Below, piece by piece: positions 35,629 to 45,794 of a stretch of DNA of 64,000 bases. The number at the start of each line of letters is the position of its first letter. Positions within the stretch are counted from its first letter, which is position 1. Origin of the DNA: Atherinomorus stipes (taxonomy: Eukaryota; Chordata; Actinopteri; Atheriniformes; Atherinidae). Under the pieces are notes generated by a model. It saw only the letters and a program-made list of their open reading frames with translations. It was not told the origin of the DNA and searched no databases. Location of the stretch: assembly GCA_023101725.1 (NCBI GenBank), contig JALJCO010003488.1:160367-224366 (forward strand), in the 5' to 3' direction. The position numbers and the translations under genes are program-made.

Positions 35629-36234
35629 GTTTTTGCTTTAGTCTCTGAAAAACATCTTTTTTCCATAACTGGCACCAAAAAGGGTTGTAATAAGATTCCA
35701 ACCATTTAATTACTTTCCTCCTCACTGCAACTGAGAGATCAGCAACCTTTACTTTCATGTTTCTACCAATAACAGACTTGATGCTGCAAATTCTTCACAG
35801 CAGAAATAAATTGAGTTTATTATTTTTACATAAGTTTTGCAGTGAAAGTGACAGCAGCAGCAGCTTTTCTACCTGCAGGCAAACACTGTTAAAGCTAAAT
35901 CATTTCATCATAAAACTTCATGTTGAATTCTGAACACTGCAAAACTCGGTGGTCTTAATACAATTTAAAAAACTGAAATTGAGAAGAAGTGAAATTATGT
36001 GTCCATGCAGTAAGATAATTACACTTGCTAAGATTTCTTGAAATAAGAAAAAATATGGAAACTCTACAGGGAGAAATATCATCAAACAAGTTATAAAAAA
36101 AACTCATTTCAAGTCCCTCATTTAGTGAAAAATCCATCAAAACTAGTCTGGTAAAATGCTTCTTTTGAGTCTTGTTCTTTCTCATTTTAAAGTAAAAAAA
36201 TCTTAAAACAAGATCATTTTTTTCAAATTAGCTA

Positions 36235-36421
36235 AAAAGCCTTTCTTGTGAGGCAGCATTTGTGAGGGAGCAGCACAACACCCACCAGCCTCCAAACCCG
36301 CATGTACCTGGATGAAGTTTGACAAAGGCTTCTTTTACCAAGGGTCAGATTGGTTTGGATGACCTGGGGCTTGAACTCATGATCTTCTGAGTACAAGACA
36401 ATCTGCTCCACCACCCAGCCG
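36235..36421 (-). repeat. tRNA-derived SINE (probable)
   Basis: On the minus strand CTGGGTGGTGGAGCAGATTG (A-box-like) is followed by ATGAGTTCAAGCCCCAGG (B-box GTTCAAGCC). The spacing is that of a tRNA head and the body continues towards 36240. Family not named. Confidence 0.6.
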
Positions 36422-36575
36422 CTGTTTCAGACTGTTAGATGTTCACCTCTGAAATCACTTCTGGAAATCCTGGTTCGTTGTTCTTGTTTTAAGATCTTTT
36501 CTCTTAAAATGAGAAGCAACAACACTAAAAATCAGCATCACCAGACTACAGGGAGTGCAGAATTATTAGGCAAAT

Positions 36576-36850
36576 GAAACATTTCAGTGAGATATAAGAT
36601 CTTGTTTTAAGGCAATGCATCTTATTTCAGGAAATCTTATCAAGAAAATTTTCCTTGTTCCAATGGCAGAATTTCTTTGCTTATTGCAAGCAAAAAAATC
36701 TTGGCCACAAAAGATAAAAAAAAAAAAAAAAATTCTTGTAGTAAGCAAAAAAAATTCTGCCAATGGGACGAGCAAGATTTTCTTGATAAGATTTCTTGAA
36801 ATAAGATGCATTGTCTTAAAACAAGATCTTATATCTCACTGAAACGTTTC
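36576..36850. mobile_element. Hairpin MITE, arms about 110 bp
   Basis: GAAACATTTCAGTGAGATAT at the left pairs with ATATCTCACTGAAACGTTTC at the right, and pairing continues inwards through GATCTTGTTTTAAG and ATTCTGCCAATGG to an A-rich centre near 36720. Open frames on both strands across it are a consequence of the inverted repeat. Confidence 0.85.
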
Positions 36851-36889
36851 TCTTTAAGTAATTTTGTCTTATTTTGAGTGTGATGAGAT

Positions 36890-37800
36890 ATTTTGGGCAA
36901 ATTCCAATTCCTGTCTCAACCTTCAATCTGAAACATGCGCACTCCCGCAAAGTACAAGTGCTGTCCCGATTCTCAGAACGTTAAGTTGAGGCAAGTTTGA
37001 GGGCTGGAAAGTCCTCAATACTGAGATCCTCTGACACCACCTTGTGAGTAAGGACCACCGAGAATGCAAGCGGCAAAGTAGGCGAGCTACAAATGTAACA
37101 AAGTATTTTCTTTGTTAATGGAGATATGAATATTAGGAAAACCATTGTGTCATCTTAGTTTAGGCCCATGTTATGGATTAGTTACCTCATTGTTGCATAT
37201 TTATTTCACGATCTTTTGTCAATAGCGGCCGGTGTGGTCATACCATGTCGCTATCGTTTAAGTTAGTTAACGTTGCAAAATGGTCATTTTTCTCGGTGCT
37301 AATGTCGTTGTTTTATCAAGATAACAGCCTGTATATTGTGCTTGTGCCGATAATGGTATAAGACGACCGGGCTGATGTCATGTCCTGCAGCCGCAGTTAT
37401 CTAACGATAGCTCTGTTTCATTCCTTCATGACTCCCAGTGGCAGTAAGTGGACGCAGGTTGAGACCTCCGTAACTTTCGTGATAGCTGGTGTTTATCTTT
37501 CAATAAGCTGTGGTATGAGGTGACAGCTGAATATGTCCATGGTGGTGATACAGAACATTTGTTTGATAACTCTAACAGAAGGAATAATTGACAGATAATC
37601 CACAAAAATTTCAGAAACATGAACCTGATGGAGCCGTTTGTGGCTTATGATTAAACAGGCAGGGTTAACAGTGCAAATAAATGTAAATAAAGTAAATAAT
37701 TCTTCTTCGTCTTCTGAATTGACAGACTGAACGCAGCTTTGGCGTAATGCTGCCCCCCACAGTTTGAAGACGTATCTGCATTTAAGTGGTGTCCCATTTC
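36890..37800. other. Intronic sequence, mostly unassigned
   Basis: CAATTCCTGTCTCAACC and GCACTCCCGCAAAGT near 36900-36960 look like the end of a fish DNA transposon (compare 47955-48545), but no partner end was found. Nothing else is recognised. Confidence 0.35.
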
Positions 37801-37803
37801 TAA

Positions 37804-38354
37804 AGGCCCATTTGAGCTCCCTTACATACGTAAATGGCAACGTCCACTTCCTGTGTCGCCCTGTGTGGCTGCCTCCATATTTCCATGCGTCTTCTGTGTT
37901 CCAATTGCTCATAAACCAGTTTGTACGCTCGGTGGCAGCGCTGCCTGTCCCCGTGTCCTGGCGATGTGATGCCGTATATGAGTGTATTTTCGGACACACT
38001 CGCACAGCCTCTCCTCAAAAGCTCCATCCATGTCTGCAGATGCTCTCTGTGTGTTTGGCGTCTTCTTTCTCAGGTGCTTTTATCGGGCTAATGACCCCGG
38101 CTGTTTTTGTGTTGTTATTTTTCCAGTTCCGGTTCTTTTTCTCTGGTTAGTTCCTTTTGCTGGCTGCGTATTAGCTACACAGCTTGACACTGACCCCGTG
38201 GTTTCCAGTGGTATTGCTCCATCTTCTGCGTCAAGTGACGGACCAACAAGCCCCTCGAAAACTCACCAAATTACGTACGTAACTGACGCAGACAAGAAAC
38301 GAAACTGTCCGTCCATCTCTGAGTCCGTCTTCTGCATCGAGCATAAATGGGCCT
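37804..38354. mobile_element. PIF/Harbinger-like MITE, complete, TAA target duplication
   Basis: Begins AGGCCCATTT and ends AAATGGGCCT, with TAA on each side (37801-37803, 38355-38357). The interior is shared, inverted, with 7750-8250. It is 551 bp with no transposase domain; the open frames in it (for example 37982-38389) show no known family. Confidence 0.82.
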
Positions 38355-38575
38355 TAAGTCACAAAATAGCCGTTAACACTTGGTTTTAAGGGTGAATAAG
38401 ATTGAGGGTTAAGATAGGAATTGGAATTGGCCTTTGACTGGAACTTAGTTTTTGCAGTGTAAACTGCTGTCTTTCCTGTCTCATCTGAAACGTGTGAATC
38501 ATCATCGTGATTCCAGTTTCGTGCTGTTTTGTTGTTATGAGACTAAAAGCAGCTGACACGTCTCTCTGTGGACAG

Positions 38576-38708
38576 GAGACCACTCTGGCCGACCTGCTGC
38601 AGCTCAATCTGCACTGCTTTGAAGAGGAGGTGAGGGGGATCGTGGACAAGGCTGTTAAAGAGATGGGGATGGAGAAAGTGCTGTCTGAGCTCAACTCCAC
38701 CTGGACAG
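38576..38708 (+). CDS. dnah9: dnah9 exon 14 of window (linker)
   Basis: Acceptor TGTGGACAG, donor ACAG|GTCCAG (weak). It reads [20 protein letters not shown] and [20 protein letters not shown], ending WT plus one base. VDKA.KE..(M)EK is a linker signature. The frame stays open straight through the following 81 nt into exon 15, so retention of that intron would not stop translation; see Part 2. Confidence 0.96.
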
Positions 38709-38789
38709 GTCCAGGAAGTTTCTATTCCAACCCAAACACCAGCGCGCGTCCGTATCAGGGTTGTAAGCTGTTGTCTTGGTCCGGTCCAG
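38709..38789 (+). other. 81-nt stop-free intron in the linker coding region
   Basis: Donor ACAG|GTCCAG and acceptor GGTCCAG|G. It is exactly 27 codons, has no in-frame stop, and both edges lie in the same 8-mer GGTCCAGG. Removal restores the family motif from TWTG to MRFQYEP, so it is called an intron; retention would add 27 residues without shifting the frame. Confidence 0.85.
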
Positions 38790-39067
38790 GTATGCGGTTC
38801 CAGTACGAGCCCCACCACAGGACCCAGCTGCCTCTGCTGCGCTCAGACGAGGAGCTGATCGAGACGCTGGAGGACAACCAGGTCCAGCTGCAGAACCTCA
38901 TGTCCTCCAAGCACATCGCTCACTTCCTGGACGAAGTGTCCTCGTGGCAGAGCAAGCTGTCGGTGGTGGACTCGGTCATCTCCATCTGGTTCGAGGTGCA
39001 GCGGACGTGGACCCACCTGGAGAGCATCTTTATCGGCTCAGAGGACATCCGCTCACAGCTGCCTGAG
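38790..39067 (+). CDS. dnah9: dnah9 exon 15 of window (linker)
   Basis: Acceptor GGTCCAG, donor GAG|GTTTCA. It completes a glycine codon to read [20 protein letters not shown], then [20 protein letters not shown], and ends [22 protein letters not shown].(M)..S(K) and [12 protein letters not shown].(G)SEDI are strong family motifs. It precedes the 16-kb intron. Confidence 0.98.
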
Positions 39068-39284
39068 GTTTCACACACACACACACACTGAAAAGAATGC
39101 TTTGGATCAGCTTAAAAAATTGCTGTAATCTGTTACAACTAACTTTATTCGTTTTTGTCAAACTAGATTTATGATTTGGTTGAAACCATAAATTTTTGAT
39201 TTACTGGAAATGTATCTTTTACCTTAAAACAAAGAAATTGCTTTGATAGAACGTAAAAATGTAAATCATAGCAAAGAAACTAAA

Positions 39285-39515
39285 GATGTCCGATATTATC
39301 GGCCAATGCTGACATTAAAATGTCATATCGGAAAATATTGATTTGTTCGATATTGATATTGAATTTTTTCGGCCCATATTTTGAAAAACAAAATCTTTCG
39401 TTTGTAAAATCTGGTGCAATTTCATTATGGAGCAATGAAATCTCGTGAGATCTTGTTCCATTAGCAGTGTCCAGCATGTATAACGTTCCTGTTACCCTGG
39501 GAGAACTTCATATCC
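39285..39515. mobile_element. hAT-like relic
   Basis: It starts AAGATGTCCGATATTATCGG, typical of fish hAT ends, and contains ATCTCGTGAGATCTTGTTCC and AGAACTTCATATCCCAG in common with 4925-5010. No right end or transposase seen. Confidence 0.5.
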
Positions 39516-40097
39516 CAGTCAAGTATATCTTACTCAATGTGTTAATTTAGTACCAAGCCTAAGTATTACTTAATGTATGAGTCTGTGACCAAAACAACAT
39601 AAACAGCATTTACGTCATGTTGGTTTTGAGCCAAACATAGTAAACTGAGTTGGTAGTTTATCTCCTTGTACTATCCTTCACACTCATGGTGCAACTTTAA
39701 CATCCAAACTAAACAGAATTCATCTGAATGTAGACATAACAAAGGCAGTAAAGCACATAAGTGAAATTTATAGGATACCAATCATAAAAGCTTAAATTCC
39801 TGTTGAAACTGTATTTCCCATGAGCCTTTGTGGTCCAGATATGTTGAGTTTTGAAAACAGTTCCGCCCCCTTAGTTGTTCATGCACTCTAAAGCTGAAAC
39901 AACTTCAGAAATTTACTTTGAGTGGAACTAAAACCTTTGTTTGGACTAAAGAGTGTGATTTTTAAGTTGATTTAACTCAAAAGCATTAGATTTTACCCCA
40001 ACCCCCAAAAATTAAGTAAGATCAACATAAATAAGTCTTTCATATCTACTACAGGCCAGATACTTTTTACAGTGCACACTGATAAAAATAAGGGGCT

Positions 40098-40486
40098 TTA
40101 TCTACTTAAAAAAAGTAAGGCAACTTTTTGCATCATTTTATCCCGTAGATCATACAAGAGTAGTCTTTGTTTGTACAATATTCGTTTTACAATTAATGTC
40201 AACTTACTTTTGCAAACAAAGGCAACTCAGTTATGGCAAGTTTACTTTACTTGCTAAAGTAAATTGCCTTAACTTGTAAATGTAAGTTGACTTTATGAGC
40301 AAAAGTAAGTTGACTTTACTAGCAATATTAATGTTGACCTTTAATAGCAAAAGTGAGTTCACTTTACTTGTAAATGTAAGTTAACCTGACTTGTAAAATG
40401 AATGTTGTACATACAAAGACAATTCTTGTTTGATCTACGTGATAAAATGATGCAAAAAGTTGCCTTACTATTTCCCAGTAGATAAA
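40098..40486. mobile_element. Foldback MITE with a tandem GTAAGTTGACTTTA centre
   Basis: The outer arms (about 90 bp each) are mirror images: TTTATCTACTT...GGCAACTTTTTGCATCATTT at the left and AAATGATGCAAAAAGTTGCC...AGTAGATAAA at the right. The centre carries repeated AAGTAAGTTGACTTTACT units. Non-coding. Confidence 0.8.
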
Positions 40487-40631
40487 ACACAAAAAACTTT
40501 TGTTACGGCGAGCTACTTACATCAAGTATGTAATCTATGTGTTGGCAATCTGTCTAATATAAAAACTGACATTCTGGCATCATGGTGCGACCAAAAAAAA
40601 AAATTTTTTTAAATCACTTAACAAAAATTAA

Positions 40632-41099
40632 AGGATCTAGGGGCAGGATTAAGAAATAAGACTCACGAGTGCCTCCAGCCAAGCCGGCACGGGAATGTGC
40701 ACAAACTGAAGCTGTAACGTTGTTTACGCTGATAAAGTCTTTTTCTTCGTAGTTACATTTTTTAGTGTCTTTCAGTTGATCTGGGCCGTTTGCTGACGGC
40801 AGAAGAATTCATAACTATCTCTTACAGTGTCTGAATTCACCGTGACCGTCTCCTTCCTGAATCAAAGCTGTCGGGGACATGTATGCAGCGTCAATGACGT
40901 CACAACTGCAGGACTGTGCGGGAAATTCGGCCAGCGAATCGCAGCGCATTATGCAGCACACAGCCTGTTCAAGGCAACGGAGAGAGACGTGGGTGGGCTC
41001 GTTCTTTTTGGTTTTTGACACTTCATTATCCATTAGCATTAAAAACTGGACATGCATGCATGCATGTGTATTCCTTCACAATTCCTGCCCCTAGTTCCT
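40632..41099. mobile_element. TTAA-flanked element (family 2), copy A
   Basis: Starts AGGATCTAGGGGCAGGA after TTAA (40628-40631) and ends TTCCTGCCCCTAGTTCCT before TTAA (41100-41103). The same family, inverted, is at 61999-62475. 468 bp and no transposase; the repeated ATGCATGCATGC near 41052 is part of it. Confidence 0.82.
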
Positions 41100-41482
41100 T
41101 TAAGAGGGTGAATTTTCTGCTACAAATTGTGTGAGAGTTGCACTAGAGGAAATGTTCTAGGTTCAACGCAATCAAGAAGTCAGACGTCAACCAAATTGAC
41201 ATTTTATTGCAAATTCTTGCAAAAATCATGTCATACATGTACTGTTACTGAGTTTACTGTATAGAGCTGCAACTATTAGTTGTTTAATTGCCAAGTTGCC
41301 AATTACTCAGTTCACAGATTTTTTTAAAGGGATTTTCAATAATCTATTAATGATTAAAACGAGACATTTAGAGTTGCATCTTGGGCTTCTGGAAACTCTC
41401 TTTTTTAACCATTACCTTACAACAAAAAAACAATTAATAAAAAAAAAAAAAAAGATTGTACACTAATGAAAATTATTTTTAG

Positions 41483-41805
41483 TAGAGATGTTCCGATACC
41501 ATTTTTTTCCCTCCCAATACCAATTCCAATGCTTGTGCTGTCGGTATTGGCCAATACTGAGTACCAATTCCACTATGTTTTGAAAACATATCATAGTACA
41601 CCTACATGAGTGTGTGATATGGTTATCATCATGGTACGGCCTGGCTCAGGTTTAACATGTTCTTCCTCACTCCCCAAAAGCAGGAGGCTGCAGACGGCAG
41701 CACAGTGCAAAGTTAAGAGTAGCAAAGACAATCTCGCCGATACTGATACCAGTATTTTTTGGCAATATCGGTAGGATTTCTGATACCAGTATCGGAACAA
41801 CTCTA
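41483..41805. mobile_element. hAT-like MITE (TCCGATACC family), copy A
   Basis: Ends TAGAGATGTTCCGATACCA and GTATCGGAACAACTCTA mirror each other. The interior contains GGCCTGGCTCAGGTTTAACATG and AGGAGGCTGCAGACGGCAGC, both found inverted in copy B. An 8-bp duplication is only approximate. Confidence 0.75.
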
Positions 41806-41927
41806 CTTTTGATTGTCTCTCATCCCTGCAAGTACTTCCTCAAGGTAGACTGAATGGATGTTTATTTTGTAGAACATGTTTGCAGAAGTTCCCTTTACAT
41901 CAGAATAATAGAGCTGCAACTAAAAAT

Positions 41928-42451
41928 TAGAGTTGTTCCGATACTGATATCGGAAATGCTTCCGATACTGCCAAAAATGCTGGTATTGGTATCGGTATCG
42001 GCGAGTACTGGAGTTCAAGAGTCAGATACCACATAATTTCATAAAATAGGAATCTATTTACTGATTAGCTATTAGCTCTGATAAAGTTTGTTTTTCCTGC
42101 TCTTAACTTTGTGCTGTGCTGCCATCTGCAGCCTGCTGCTTTTGAGGAGTGAGGAAGAACTGATCACCTGACACCTGTCAAATGACGGTGTAGCATTATT
42201 TCAGACTGGATTCTCCCACCAGCGAGACTATTTAAAATTAAATGGCTCCAATTTGCTGTATTCATTCATGTTTTACATGTTTAACCTGAGCCAGGCCGTA
42301 CCATGATGATAACCATATCACACACTCATGTAGGTGTACTATGATATCTTTTCAAAACATAGCGGAATCGGTACTCAGTATCGGCCAATAGTGACAGCAC
42401 AAGCATCGGAATCGGTATTGGGAGAAAAAAAATGGTATTGGAACATCTCGT
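41928..42451. mobile_element. hAT-like MITE (TCCGATACC family), copy B, inverted
   Basis: Starts TAGAGTTGTTCCGATACTGA and ends near GTATTGGAACATCTCG. It carries the same interior blocks as copy A on the opposite strand, so the two copies form a large imperfect inverted pair about 120 bp apart. Confidence 0.72.
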
Positions 42452-42634
42452 ATCAAAAGTCTTACTTTAAAGGTTTGAACACCCTAAACAAATGATGGCT
42501 ACATTCACAAACTCACCAATATGCTGAAAACAAAAAACACAAAATCCAGCACCTCACAAAACATGAAACTGTTCAGAGCTTTCCTGTTATATACCTGCCT
42601 CCTGTAGCAGTACCCCAAAAGTATAAACCCCAGG

Positions 42635-43111
42635 TCATTTACAATGATTTCCTTGTGCTGAGACAAATTTTGTTACCCATTTAAAGTGCAGACAACTGAT
42701 GGAATTTACACCACATAACAAATTGCTTTTATAAGCTTTAAAGCATAAAAATGTAAACTGAGAAGTATGGTGGAAAGCCAGAGAAGATGCAATGTAAAAC
42801 TGACAACTGATCATGGACTTGGGAGGACACCTTTCTGTTGACATCATCCAGCACAAGGAAAATCTTCTGAAAAACCTCAACGTGTATTTCAGTTTTTTAG
42901 GGTACCTTAGTTCCAAGGCATAGATAAGGCACGTCGGGTAGGTACAAGCATGTTCCACATCAGGGATACCAAAAAGGACCTCTGCTCCCTCAATGGCTAT
43001 TCCAGCTTGCCTGGGAAGATCTTCATCTTTGGCTTCGCTGACCACGAAGATGTTGAGGACATGTGTAGTAAGGGCCTCTTGGACAGTTGCAGCATCGTCA
43101 TCATCAAAAAC
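42635..43111 (-). CDS. Nested gene exon 6 (terminal, probable frameshift)
   Basis: Acceptor ATTTTACAG. It reads VFDDDDAATVQEALTTHVLN, IFVVSEAKDEDLPRQ, VLFGIPDVEHAC and LIYALELRYPKKLKYT. After position about 42880 the open frame gives TLRFFRRF, whereas the neighbouring frame gives EVFQKIFLVLDDVNRK, which is what the family has at this place. One missing T would explain it. The frame as written ends at a stop at 42635. Confidence 0.65.
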   Translation of the reverse strand, partial: VFDDDDAATVQEALTTHVLNIFVVSEAKDEDLPRQAGIAIEGAEVLFGIPDVEHACTYPTCLIYALELRYPKKLKYTLRFFRRFSLCWMMSTERCPPKSMISCQFYIASSLAFHHTSQFTFLCFKAYKSNLLCGVNSISCLHFKWVTKFVSAQGNHCK

Positions 43112-43184
43112 CTGTAAAATATTCCAGAAATAATAAAACTCCCTTGTACACCAATGCAAATAATTCATACAGTATAGCTCTCTC

Positions 43185-43335
43185 AGGGTTGGGAAGTAAC
43201 GGATTACTTGTAACTGCGTTCTGTATTTAAATACAAAGTAAGAGTAACTGTATTTAGTTCAAGTTTAAATTGGTGTACTCTTAATACAGTCACTTTCTTT
43301 TTTAAAAAAAGGATTACTTTTAGAGATTACTTCAT
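43185..43335. mobile_element. hAT-like end within the nested gene's last intron
   Basis: AGGGTTGGGAAGTAACGGAT and ACTTGTAACTGCGTTC are typical of a widespread fish hAT end. Only one end is visible. Confidence 0.5.
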
Positions 43336-43619
43336 GGCACTGTGCGGATGCAGTAGGCGTTACGTGCGCAGGTACACTGCAAATCAATGTGTGAGACAAA
43401 GAAGCATCTTGAGGTAAACTGGCTGAAAAATGTTTACATGGGAGATCAGACTGATATTATTTGATTGCTTTGGTGGTTTTGTAGCTTCATAAGACTGCCT
43501 ACAGGCATCACAGATTTAAATTTAATGCAATTGAAGGCCATTTAAAATAAATTTAAGACCTATAGGCAAAATTGTCCCATTCAATTTGATTTTGATTTCA
43601 TTAGAACAGTTTTCTTCAC

Positions 43620-43712
43620 CTTGTAGTCCTTGATTAGCTCCTCAGTCTTTTCACCAAGGTAGAGAATGAGGCCTCTGATCACAGCTTCTCTTCTGGATTC
43701 AAAGCTGTTGTC
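43620..43712 (-). CDS. Nested gene exon 5
   Basis: Acceptor TTTTTATAG, donor AAG|GTGAAG; 31 codons reading DNSFESRREAVIRGLILYLG and EKTEELIKDYK. The ESRREAV(I/L)RGL pattern is conserved in the family. Confidence 0.7.
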
Positions 43713-43797
43713 CTATAAAAATAAAAAATGAGATCATGTATAGATGTCAGAAGGCTAATACATATAACTATTTAAAGGTTGTGCAATAAGTACATGC

Positions 43798-43953
43798 CTT
43801 ATTCAACATGTCAAGGGTCTCATCAAGTTTCTTCCAAACAGCGCCTCTCTTCCTCCTGTAGAGGCTCAATATTCTGGGTGTGCATTGGTCCAACTTCCCC
43901 AGGAGTGTGGACTGTAATGGCTTCAGTGTGATCCTCCAGAATACCTCCTCAAT
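43798..43953 (-). CDS. Nested gene exon 4
   Basis: Acceptor is a long T run then CTCACAG; 52 codons reading IEEVFWRITLKPLQSTLLGK then LDQCTPRILSLYRRKRGAVW and ending MLNK. The donor is AAG|GCATGT, a GC-AG intron. The segment is a recognisable part of the fish family. Confidence 0.7.
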
Positions 43954-44214
43954 CTGTGAGAAAAAAAAAAAAAAAAAGTCAAACGAGAGATGGAGAAACA
44001 TCATGAGAATTACAGAGACACAGAGGAATAAAAACAGAACACTTAAGTGTTGCTTTCAGTGTAGCCTAAGTGTTTGGGGTCATGCATTTTACAAGGTATG
44101 TTAAACAAGGTATTGTCCTTCATTATCATTAGGTAGGAATGCTATTCACCCCCCCCAAATGACAAGTTATCTGGTAAGTTTATCGATTTGCAGTTTGCAA
44201 TTATTTTTACATAC

Positions 44215-44244
44215 CTTCATCCAGTGTGCTTTACACGGAATCAC
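44215..44244 (-). CDS. Nested gene exon 3 (micro-exon)
   Basis: A 30-nt exon, VIPCKAHWMK, between acceptor TCCTTACCAG and donor AAG|GTATGT. It joins FEFS to IEEVFW in frame. Confidence 0.5.
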
Positions 44245-44739
44245 CTGGTAAGGATACAATGACAAAGATAGTAACTGAACTGACCACGAAAGAAAACAAA
44301 ATTATGGTAAATAATTTAGGAAGGGGACAGCTTTCCGCGACCGCCCCCACAGCTGTACAAGATGCTGAACCGGGGGATGTTGTTTACACACTGCATTGTG
44401 GCTTGTCTGTGAATCGTGGATCTTTCCCACTGACAAACCATGCAGAAAAGTCCATTTAACTCTAACGCATTTCATACAACTGTCAAAAAAAGAAAAGTAA
44501 AATCTCTAACACTGGTAAACTAAAGGAGGCGTCAGCTTCGCAAGTGCAAAAACAGCCGATTAACAAATAATACAGGCTTATAATGTCAGAAAATAAATTA
44601 CAGGGGATCTCACGCATTTATTCAGTCAAAGTCAAGTTATTTACTCGAGTAATCTTTTTTCTCCTGTTTTACAGATCGGAGTTTGAGGCTTAGCTTGTAA
44701 ACTCGTCACATACATCTCCAAAAATAAGATATAACTAAC

Positions 44740-44820
44740 CGAAAACTCAAACCGTCCCAGGTTAGGTGTATAAAGTCCTGGCGGTACCAGGGGATCGATA
44801 CTGATTGAAAAACTTTTACC
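44740..44820 (-). CDS. Nested gene exon 2
   Basis: Acceptor GACTTTTGCAG, donor TCG|GTTAGT; 27 codons, reading GKSFSISIDPLVPPGLYTPN and ending GRFEFS. Phase 0 at both ends. Confidence 0.55.
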
Positions 44821-45184
44821 CTGCAAAAGTCAAGTTGAAACTCCGTGTTTAGCTCTAGCTTTTTAACCGCGTCTCCTCCTGTCTGTGTCACACACGCTTG
44901 CAGCTGCGTGGGGGGGGGGGGGGCTTACTTTTAGTTACAGTCACTTGCAAACGTCAGCTTAGAATTACATTTGGATACCAAGCCAGTATTTAAAAACTAG
45001 CTAAAATTAGTTTCTAGTCACACAAGAAGTCTTTTGAAGCCACTCGCTATCTTAGTTACAAATCACGTCAAGAGCCTCAGTTATCTCACCTCGGTTACTT
45101 ATTCATTTCTACAGCAATATATAAGCCAAACGACTGTAGTAATTAACCAGCTATGCCATAAATATTAAAGTAGCTAATTCTTAC

Positions 45185-45217
45185 CTTCAAATTCTCCCCC
45201 TCTTTTCCGACCTGCAT
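45185..45217 (-). CDS. Nested gene exon 1 (start codon)
   Basis: The reading begins MQVGKEGENLK and ends at a strong donor AAG|GTAAGA. The ATG at 45217-45215 is preceded on the same strand by CAAGC. Upstream sequence holds GTGGTGCATTCTGGGTATTT near 45270, a promoter-like block. The frame continues into exon 2 without a stop. It is short, so support comes mainly from the chain of six exons. Confidence 0.5.
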
Positions 45218-45794
45218 GCTTGTTTCGCCAGTGGCTGACGGTTGGCACGAAATACCCAGAATGCACCACACAGGGCGCAGTTCCAGCGGAGTAAATGCAA
45301 CGAGCAAATTGTTTGTTGTGTGGGTCTGCATAAGATGATTTGTTGAGCCAATTACATACAGCTTGTTAAGGACAAAAATCAAAATGACTAGTGTTTTGAA
45401 CAAATGTAGACTAATTCACAACTTGATGTATTTATGTTAAGAGATAAACATTGTTTTTTATTGTTATTATTACAGGCTTAATTATGTCACAGCTACATAT
45501 TCCTAGATTGGCTTTTTTCAGTGCATGCAGAGTCCATCCCATCTCTGGGTTTCAGGTGTACACCATGCTTACATGCATGCAGGCCTGAACCTGAACCCTT
45601 GTCATCATGGCCATAAAACCAGACAGCATATCTGCAGGAGCTCTTAACTAATGACTCATTAATTAGCCTTTACTCATATTTTGGGACCTGAGATTACACG
45701 ACTTTGTAATTACTCCGGTGATGTTGGGCCATGTTTGAAGCCCAGATGTTTGCTATTAAACTCCAGATTCTCCTTCTCTCTTGTGGGAACTTAA

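Larger units (their letters stand above)
42635..45217 (-). other. Nested antisense gene model, six exons, SAMD3-like uncharacterised fish family
   Basis: Within the dnah9 intron 15, six minus-strand exons can be chained: 45217-45185, 44820-44740, 44244-44215, 43953-43798, 43712-43620 and 43111-42635. All junctions are phase 0, giving about 289 codons. Borders are GT-AG except exon 4, whose donor is GC (AAG|GCATGT). The C-terminal half matches, from memory, a large group of uncharacterised teleost proteins often annotated as sterile alpha motif domain-containing 3-like (segments LLGKLDQCTPRILSLYRRK, ESRREAVIRGLILYLGE, CLIYALELRYPKKLKYT). No function is known. A probable one-base deletion near 42880 changes the frame in the last exon, so it may be a decaying copy. 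Confidence 0.6.

Noticed and set aside
37493..38005. 170-residue minus-strand ORF
   Set aside because: It crosses the border of the Harbinger-like MITE 37804-38354 and matches nothing known.
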